A DNA stretch of 64,000 nt, from positions 52,974,599 through 53,038,598 of the forward strand of contig NC_086032.1 in assembly GCF_036323735.1 (NCBI RefSeq), in the 5' to 3' direction. This stretch comes from Rattus norvegicus (lineage: Eukaryota; Chordata; Mammalia; Rodentia; Muridae). Positions 56,701 to 64,000 of the stretch are shown one piece after another. The position numbers were made by a program, and so were the translations under genes. Below the pieces are notes generated by a model that was not told the origin of the DNA, made no database searches, and worked only from the letters and a program-made list of their open reading frames with translations. The stretch's first letter is position 1. Each line of letters opens with the position of its first letter.

Positions 56701-57560
56701 GTTTGAGTATGTTGTATCTTCATTTTCATTAAATTCTAAAAAGTTTTTAATTTCTTTCTTTATTTCTTCCTTGACCAGGTTATCATTGAGTAGAGCATTG
56801 TTCAATTTCCACGTATATGTGGGCATTCTTCCCTTATTTTTATTGAAGACCAGTTTTAGGCCGTGGTGGTCCGATAGCACGCATGGGATTATTTCTATCT
56901 TTCTGTACCTGTTGAGGCCTGTTTTTTGACCAATTATATGGTCAATTTTGGAGAAAGTACCATGAGGAGCTGAGAAGAAGGTATATCCTTTTGCTTTAGG
57001 ATAGAATATTCTATAAATATCCGTTAAGTCCATTTGGCTCATGACTTCTCTTAGTCTGTCGACATCACTGTTTAATTTCTGTTTCCATGATCTGTCTATT
57101 GATGAGAGTGGGGTGTTGAAATCTCCCACTATTATTCTGTGAGGTACAATGTGTGTTTTGAGCTTTAGTAAGGTTTCTTTTACGTATGTAGGTGCCCTTG
57201 TATTTGGGGCATAGATATTTAGGATTGAGAGTTCATCTTGGTGGATTTTTCCTTTGATGAATATGAAGTGTCCTTCCTTATCTTTTTTGATGAGTTTTAG
57301 TTGGAAATTGATTTTATTTGATATTAGAATGGCTACTCCAGCTTGCTTCTTCTGACCATTTGCTTGGAAAGTTGTTTTCAACCTTTCACTCTGAGGTAGT
57401 GTCTGTCTTTGTCTCTGAGGTGTGTTTCCTGTAGGTAGCAGAATGCAGGGTCCTCGTTGCGTATCCAGTTTGTTAATCTATGTCTTTTTATTGGGGAGTT
57501 GAGGCCATTGATATTGAGAGATATTAAGGAATAGTGATTATTGTTTCCCTTTATATTCAT
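53737..57560 (-). pseudogene. L1-D ORF2 (endonuclease/reverse transcriptase), four lesions
   Basis: It starts MNIKGNNNHYSLISLNINGL at 57560. A 1-nt deletion near 57380 shifts the frame. The open stretch 55255-57381 (708 codons) then covers most of the endonuclease (IVGDFNTPLSSIDRSW, FSKIDHIIG, SDHHGLKLVF) and RT, including SLFADDMIVYLSD (catalytic FADD near 55450). A TAC-to-TAA stop ends it at NNIK (55255). A 1-nt deletion follows near 55228. 54333-54914 continues the post-RT region. Another 1-nt deletion near 54350 precedes the last 188 codons (53737-54303) with the Cys-rich C-terminus ending SLISGY. The usual ORF2 length is about 1270-1280 residues. Confidence 0.93.
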
Positions 57561-57619
57561 ATTTGGATGTGAGGTTATGTTTGTGTGCTTTCATTCTCTT
57601 TGTTTTGTTGCCAAGATGA

Positions 57620-58761
57620 TTAGTTTCTTGCTTCTTCTAGGGTATAGCTTGCCTCCTTATGTTGGGCTTTACCATTTATTATCCTTTGTAGTGCTGGATT
57701 TGTGGAAAGATATTGTGTAAATTTGGTTTTGTCATGGAATATCTTGGTTTCTCCATCAATGTTAATTGAGAGTTTTGCTGGATACAGTAACCTGGGCTGG
57801 CATTTGTGTTCTCTTAGGGTCTGTATGACATCATCCAGGATCTTCTGGCCTTCATAGTTTCTGGCGAGAAGTCTGGTGTGATTCTGTTAGGTCTCCCTTT
57901 ATATGTTACTTGACCTTTTTCCCTTACTGCTTTTAATATTCTTTCTTTATTTTGTGCGTTTGGTGTTTTGACAATTATGTGACGGGAGGTGTTTCTTTTC
58001 TGGTCCAATCTATTTGGAGTTCTGTAGGCTTCTTGTATGTCTATGGGTATCTCTTTTTTTTAGGTTAGGGAAGTTTTCTTCTATGATTTTGTTTAAGATA
58101 TTTAGTGGTCCTTTGAGCTGGGAGTCTTCACTCTCTTCTATACCTCTTATCCTTAGGTTTGATCTTCTCATTGAGTCCTGGATTTCCTGTATGTTTTGGA
58201 CCAGTAGCTTTCTCCGCTTTACATTATCTTTGACAGTTGAGTCAATGATTTCTATGGAATCTTCTGCTCCTGAGATTCTCTCTTCCATCTCTTGTATTCT
58301 GTTGGTGAAGCTTGTATCTACAGCTCCTTGTCTCTTCTTTTGGTTTTCTATATCCAGGGTTGTTTCCATGTGTTCTTTCTTGATTGCTTCTATTTCCATT
58401 TTTAATTCCTTCAACTGTTTGATTGTGTTTTCCTGGAATTCTTTCAGGGATTTTTGTGTCTCCTCTCTATGGGCTTCTACTTTTTTATTTATGTTTTCCT
58501 TGAATTCTTTCAGGGATTTTTGCGATTCTTTCAGGCATTTTTGCGATTCCTCTCTGTAGGCTTCTACTTGTTCTCTAAGGGAGTTCTTCATGTCTTTTTT
58601 GAAGTCCTCCAGCATCATGATCAAATATGATTTTGAAACTAGATCTTGCTTTTCTGGTGTGTTTGGATATTCCGTGTTTGCTTTGTGGGAGAATTGGGCT
58701 CCGATGATGCCATGTAGTCTTGGTTTCTGTTGCTTGTGTTCCTGCGCTTGCCTCTCGCCAT
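57620..58761 (-). pseudogene. L1-D ORF1, frameshifted
   Basis: The start maps to 58759-58761 and the family stop (after EASYTLEEARN) to 57620-57622. The open piece 58010-58624 (204 codons) holds the coiled coil with repeated QKSLKEF.EN units and the RRM-like start (RIRGIEESEDSQLKGPLN). A 1-nt insertion in a T run near 58058 shifts the frame. 57814-58008 continues it (RHIIVKTPNAQNKERILKAV). Confidence 0.9.
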
Positions 58762-59248
58762 CAGATTATCTCTAGTGTTACTTTGTTCTGCTATTTCTGA
58801 CAGTGGCTAGACTGTCCTATAAGCCTGTGTGTCAAGCGTGCTGTAGACCTGTTTTCCTCTCTTTCAGTCAGTTATGGGGACAGAGTGTTCTGCTTTCGGG
58901 CGTGTAGTTTTTCCTCTCTACAGGTCTTCAGCTGTTCCTGTGGGCCTGTGTCTTGAGTTCACCAGGCAGCTTTCTTGCAGCAGAAAAGTTGGTCTTACCT
59001 GTGGTCCTGAGGCTCAAGTTCACTCGTGGGGTGCTGCCCACGTGCTCTCTGCAGCGGCAGCAACCAGGAAGACCTGTGTCGCCCCTTCCGGGAGCTTCAG
59101 TGCACCAGGGTTCCAGATGGTCTTTGGCTTTTTCCTCTGGCGTCCGAGATGTGTGTGCAGGGAGCAGTCTCTTCTGGTTTCCCAGGCTTGTCTGCCTCTC
59201 TGAAGGTTTAGCTCTCCCTCCCACGGGATTTGGGTGCAGAGAACTGTG
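58762..59248 (-). promoter_or_regulatory. L1-D 5' UTR (internal promoter region)
   Basis: 487 bp upstream of ORF1 ending at the TSD. It faces the 5' UTR of L1-E (61021-61736) head-to-head across 1.77 kb. Confidence 0.7.
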
Positions 59249-59261
59249 TGTCTCTATTTTC

Positions 59262-59476
59262 ATTTCTGATTTTGTTAATTACAATACTGTCTCTGTGTCT
59301 TTTAATTAGTTTAGTTAAGGATTTATTTATCTCGATGATTTTATCAAAGAATTATTTCTTGGTATTGTCGATTCTTTCTTTAATTCTTTTTGTTTCTCCT
59401 TGGTTGATTTCAGTCCTGAGTTTGATTATTTCCTGCCATATACTCTTCTTGAGTGTGTGTGCTTCTTTTTGTTCCA
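59262..59476 (-). mobile_element. Old L1 ORF2 fragment (L1-I), right part
   Basis: It continues the host ORF2 interrupted at 52838. The text 'atttctgattttgttaatt' and 'tttgattatttcctgcc' belongs to the region between endonuclease and RT. It ends near 59476 without further homology. Confidence 0.8.
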
Positions 59477-61020
59477 CAAAAGCAGACAATTCTGACTTAG
59501 GAAAGACCATGGAAGACTCTACTCATTTTCCCATACCCAGTCAATCTATGATAAGAAATTTGTGTTTCTTATACAAGATGTTAGAACCTCTCTGACATGA
59601 TTCCTTGAAGAAACAGTGTCTTCAGGAGATAGGATTGTTGATACGATTTCTTTATTTGTTCTGTGAACCTCTCCTTTAGACTCAGATTGCTAGAAGAAAG
59701 TAGGTTTTCATCAACTCATCGTACCAGACTACATTAAAGGATTCCTTCTTTAGTATTCATATTATAAGTAGTGATTTTTCTTCTCTCTGACATTTTCAGA
59801 ACAGACAACCTGAGCTACAAGTTGTACTGAACAATGTGTATTGATAGCTTGAGGCAAATGTGGTTACTTTAGCACAATAGAATACCAAATGAGGGTTAAT
59901 TGAACACAGAAATGCTAACTGTTGATGTTCAACCTGGTGGATGATACAAGAAGCAAGCAACATCCACCAGGTGTTTGACATACTGTTAACTATAGGGATG
60001 CTGAATTAAGAACTACATCACAGATGAATATTCAAAGCAAGAAAGGAAATATGTTCAGCTCTAAATAGAAAGGTGAGTGAATTTAATAACATTTATTATT
60101 TTTGGAATTGTCAATTCAATACTTGGGGTCATATTTGAATACAAATAATTAAAACTGTAGAATACAAAATTAATACATTTGCATTCATTTGTGAGATTGA
60201 AATAACACAGTAAATATTCTCTCTTTTTTCTGTATCATTTTAAGCCAAATAATTACACTTTTATTCATGATTCCTGTTACACATATTAATACTTACTTAC
60301 AAATTATGCATTTTTATAAACATCTAATAATTATTAAGCCATGAGAATAATTATTATAGTGATAGTGTGGCAATTTTATGGCTACTACTCAGAAAATCTT
60401 AATTTGGTAGATAAACAATAAAGAAAAAATTGGTCCTGCATCAAATAAAAAACTCAGTTGGTATATCTATGAATATTATTTATCAATTTTATAAAGCCTA
60501 TAACCACCATGGATCTGGAGTTCTGATGGATTACATCAATATAAATAACCAGTTTCATCTACTGTGAGTTCCACCATTACCTAGATTCTGATCATTGACT
60601 ATAGAAAAATTAAAAATGAATAAATAAGAATAAGCATCCATTAACATCTAAATTTCAAGTACATATTTTTAAATTTTTGATCACCTGGCTTATAGTTCTA
60701 TTATTCTAATATCTTTGTTACAATTGTTTTTATCTCACACTCTGAATGGAAATTCTTTACCCATTGAGTTGCTTTGTCACATAATTTTTTCACTGCAACC
60801 TGAAAATAAAATATGACAGGTGGCTTCTAACTTCTGGCAATTATAAAGCTCCACTCAGCATTTTTGTTCAAGTCTTTAATTGAATGTATACATCCTTTTC
60901 TTATTTTAAAACATGATTGAGAGTTGAGTGTTTCCAAGCTTAGTCATTTTAAGAAAATGAGAAGCATTTTTCCTGATAGGTTTGCTCATATGATCTCACT
61001 AAAAGAATATGAAAGTTTCC
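59477..61020. other. AT-rich DNA, possible ancient L1 trace at the right
   Basis: Mostly unrecognised. 60690-60990 vaguely resembles the complement of an ancient mammalian L1 ORF2 end ('cttctggcaattataaagctccactcagcatttttgttcaag'). This is a weak call. Confidence 0.45.
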
Positions 61021-61736
61021 ACCAGCTCACTACTCCCAAACTCCTTGGGAGAGAGAGCTCACTGCCCAGACAGGTGGGCACTCCTGAGACTGCAGAGCGG
61101 GAGAGACCATCAATATTGCCCACCCCTGCCCACATCCCTGGCACAAGAGGAAACTGTATATGGCCTCTGGAAAGTGGAAGATAGGGGTACTCGAACAGCA
61201 GATTAACTGCAGTCCAGACTTTGCCCGGACCTGAAAGGAACCGGTCAACAGTTCTCTGAACCCAAATCCCATGGGAGGGAGAGCTAAACCTTCAGAGGGG
61301 CAGACACACCTGGGAAGCCAGAAGATACTACACTCTGCCCACATTTCTGACACCAGAGGGAAACACATAATGCCATCTGGGACACCAGTGAGCAGGGGTC
61401 CCCAGGAAAAGGCGACACAGGCCCTCCTGGTTGCCAACCTCACAGAGAGCACAAAAGCAGGCCCCCACGAGCAACATGAGTCACGGAACCACAGGTAAGA
61501 CCAACTTTTCCGCTCCAAGTGACCTGCCTGGTAGACTCAGGACACAGGCCACAGGAACAGCTGAAGACCAGTAGGCAGGAAAGACTACACGCCCGAAAGC
61601 ATACACTCTGTTCCCATGTTTCACTGGATGAAAGAAAACAGGAAAACAGGTATACAGCACTCCTGACACACAGGCCTACAGGATGGTCTAGCCACTGTCA
61701 GAAATAGCAGAAAAAGGTAATACCAGAGACAACATG
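61021..61736 (+). promoter_or_regulatory. L1-E 5' UTR (internal promoter region)
   Basis: About 716 bp of G/C-richer sequence ahead of the ORF1 ATG, matching the L1-C 5' UTR in reverse orientation. No tandem monomers are seen. Confidence 0.7.
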
Positions 61737-62807
61737 ATGGCGAGAGGCAAGCACAGGAACCCAAGCTACAAAAACCAAGACTACATGGCATCATAGGAGC
61801 CCAATTCTCCCACCAAAGAAAACGCTGAATATCCAAACACACCAGAAAAGCAAGATCTTGACTTTAAATCACATCTGATCATGATATTGGGGGACTTCAA
61901 GAAAGATATGAAGAACTCCCTTAGAGAAATGCAGGAAACAATAAATAAACAAGTAGAAGCCAATAGAGAGGAATCACAAAAATACCTGAAAGAATTCCAG
62001 AAAAGCACAATCAAACAGGTGAAGGAATTAAAAATGGAAATAGAAGCAATAAAGAAAGGACACAGGGAAACAACCCTGGATATAGAAAACCAAAGGAAGA
62101 GACAAGGAGACATAGGTACAAGCGTCACAAACAGAAAACAAGAGATAGAAGAGAGAAACCCAGAAGAAGATTCCATAGAAATCATCGACACAACGGTCTA
62201 AAATAATGTAAAACAGAAGAAGCTACTGGTTAAAAACATACAGGAAATCAAGGACTCAATGAGAAGATCAAACCTAAGGATAATAGGTATAGAAGAGAGT
62301 GAAAACTCCCAGCTCAAAGGACCAGTAAATATCTTGAAAAAAATCATAGAAAACTTCCCTAACCTAAAGAAAGACATGCCCATAGACATACAAGAAGCCT
62401 ACATAACTCCAAATAGATTGGACCAGAAAAGAAAATCCTACCATCACATAATAGTCAAAACACCAAATGCACAAAACAAAGAAAGAATATTAAAAGCAGT
62501 AAGGAAAAAATATCAAGTAACATATAAAGGCAGACTTTTCAGAATCACGCCAGACTTCTCACCAGAGATTATGAAAGCCAGAAGATCCTAGACAGATGTC
62601 ATACAGACCCTAAGAGAACATAAATACCAGCCCAGGTTACTGTATCCTGCAAAACTCTCAATTAACCTATATGGAGAAACCAAGATATTCCATGACAAAA
62701 CGAAGTTTACACAATAGCTTTCCACAAATCCAGCACTACAAAGGATAATAAATTGTAAAGCCCAACATTAGGAGGCAACCTACACCCTAGAAAAAGCAAG
62801 AAACTTA
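61737..62807 (+). pseudogene. L1-E ORF1, disrupted
   Basis: It starts MARGKHRNPSYKNQDYMAS, then a TAG replaces a serine/glutamate-region codon (about 61792). The open pieces 61881-62201 (coiled coil: KQVEANREESQKYLKEF, MEIEAIKKGHRETTLDIENQ) and 62259-62591 (RRM-like: MRRSNLRIIGIEESENSQLK) follow. The end has lost the usual stop (aac tta instead of aac taa). Confidence 0.87.
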
Positions 62808-62866
62808 TCGTTTTGGCAACAAAACAAAGAGAAGAAAAGCACACAAACATAATCTCACATCCAAAT

Positions 62867-64000
62867 ATGAATATGACAGAAAGCAATAATAACTATTCCT
62901 TAATATCTCCCAACATCAATGCTCTCAACTCTCCAATAAAATGAAATACATTAACAAACTGGATATGCAATGAGGACCCTGCATTCTACTGCCTACAGGA
63001 AACAGAACTCACAAAGACAGACACTACCTCAGAGTGAAAGGCTGGAAAACAACTTTCCAAGCAAATGGTCTGAAGAAGCAAGATGGAGTAGCCATTCTAA
63101 TAAAAAAAATGGATTTTCAATAAAAGACATCAAAAAAGATAAGGAAGGACACTTCATATTCATCAAAGGAAAAAATCCACCAATACGCACTCTCAATCCT
63201 AAATATCTATGCTCCAAATGCAAGGGCACCTACATACATAAAAGAAATCTTACTAAACTTCAAAGGATACATTGCACCTCACACAAAAATAGTAGGAGAT
63301 GTCAACACCCCACTCTCATCAATGGACAGATCATGGAAACGGATATTAAACAGAGACACAGACAGACGAAGAGAAATCATGAACCAAATGAACTTAACAC
63401 GTATTTATAGAACATTCTAGTCTAAAACAAAAAGATATACCTTCTTCTCTCCACCTCATGTTACTTTCTCCAATATTGACCATAAATCGGTCATAAAACA
63501 GGCCTCAACAGTAACAGAATGATAGAAATAATCCCATGTGTGCTATCAGACCACCACGCATTAAACTGGACTTCAAAAACAATAAGGGAAGAACACCCAT
63601 AGAAGTTGAACAATGACCTACTCAATGATAACCTCTTCGAGGAAGGAATAAAGAAAGAAATTAAAGACTTCTTAGAATTTAATGGAAAGGAAGGTACAAC
63701 ATATCCAAAGTTATGGGACACCATGAAAGCTGTGTTAAGAGGAAAACTCATAGCTCTGAGTACCTGCAGAAAGAAACAAGAGAGAGCATATATCAGCAGC
63801 TTGACAGCACACCTAAATGTTCTAGAACAAAAAGAAGCAAATACATTCAGGAGGAGTAGAAGGCAGGAAATAATCAAACTCAGAGCTGAAATCAAACAAG
63901 TAGAAACAAAAAGGACCATAGGAAGAATCAACAGAACCAAAAGTTGGTTCTTTGACAAAGTCAACAGGATAGATACACCCTTAGCCAGATTAACAAGAGG
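62867..64000 (+). pseudogene. L1-E ORF2, N-terminal part, disrupted
   Basis: ATG at 62867-62869 (MNMTESNNNYSLISPNINAL), followed soon by a stop (after NSPIK). Endonuclease text continues in shifted frames through 63410, and the inter-domain region (QKEANTFRRSRRQEIIKLRAE in one frame) reaches the window end. The rest lies outside. Confidence 0.87.

Larger units (their letters stand above)
52839..59248 (-). mobile_element. Full-length L1 (L1-D), best preserved, with 3' transduction
   Basis: Bounded by the 13-bp TSD tgtctctattttc (52826-52838, 59249-59261). On the minus strand: 5' UTR 58762-59248, ORF1 57620-58761, ORF2 53737-57560, 3' UTR to about 53024, first A tail (53024-53033 region), then about 165 bp of foreign sequence and a second A-rich tail (52839-52857). 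ORF2 retains a 708-codon open stretch. Lesions: three 1-nt indels and one nonsense change in ORF2, and at least one frameshift in ORF1. The 5' UTR (487 bp) is shorter than in L1-C. Confidence 0.93.
61021..64000 (+). mobile_element. L1-E, plus strand, 5' half (runs off the window)
   Basis: 5' UTR from about 61021 ('cagctcactactcccaaac') to 61736, ORF1 from 61737, ORF2 from 62867 to beyond the window end. The 5' terminus matches the other full-length copies, so it is probably full length. ORF1 has a TAG at about codon 20 and an ORF2 stop follows within the first 30 codons, so it is not coding-competent. Confidence 0.9.

Noticed and set aside
56360..58559. Plus-strand frames of 180-190 codons opposite L1-D
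   Set aside because: They are antisense of L1 ORF2/ORF1; the same hydrophobic antisense frames recur over every L1 copy in the window.

Overview
The window is mammalian and almost certainly from a rat. Three tRNA-derived ID (BC1-like) SINEs and many L1 elements with the rat-type 3' UTR mark it as Rattus; the rest is AT-rich noncoding DNA. I found no host exon, no tRNA or rRNA gene, no CRISPR array and no functional host coding sequence. It reads as a gene-poor tract built by repeated retrotransposition.

Layout. 1-1520: an L1 with an inverted 5' part. 1520-9150: mostly unique AT-rich DNA carrying an ERVK/IAP-type solo LTR (2566-3076), an old L1 scrap (4790-5455) and a processed pseudogene of the ribosome-biogenesis factor NSA2 (about 7035-8125). 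9157-9377: a GA run facing a CT run, then an L1 3' end. 9721-15643: a heavily decayed minus-strand gammaretrovirus-like provirus (3' LTR, env TM remnant, integrase, RNase H, protease, gag, leader, PBS, deleted 5' LTR). It was later hit by an ID element, a plus-strand solo LTR with a perfect 4-bp target duplication, and a second LTR-like repeat. 16202-16583: a URR1-like DNA-transposon relic. 17350-18640: an old L1 3' end.

18678-25101 is a full-length minus-strand L1 (L1-A). 25153-44390 is a three-level nest: an old Lx-type L1 (L1-O) contains a full-length L1 (L1-B), which contains a younger full-length L1 (L1-C), all on the minus strand and each insertion bounded by target-site duplications (TSDs). 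L1-O also carries an ID element, a truncated L1 with a small 5' inversion, and plus-strand L1 3' UTR scraps. 45538-48039: an old plus-strand L1. 48585-49686: an L1 with a textbook 5' inversion and TSD. 49700-52510: unique DNA with a TA/TG palindromic minisatellite. 52839-59248: the best preserved L1 (L1-D), inserted into an older L1 and apparently carrying a 3' transduction. 61021-64000: the 5' half of a plus-strand L1 (L1-E), head-to-head with L1-D.

No element here looks autonomously active: every L1 ORF I followed has stops or frameshifts. What the window offers is a readable record of insertion mechanisms (nesting, twin priming, 3' transduction, near tail-less insertion, A/T-tract expansion inside L1 ORFs) and of a layered provirus. 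I did not find evidence of a new biological system.
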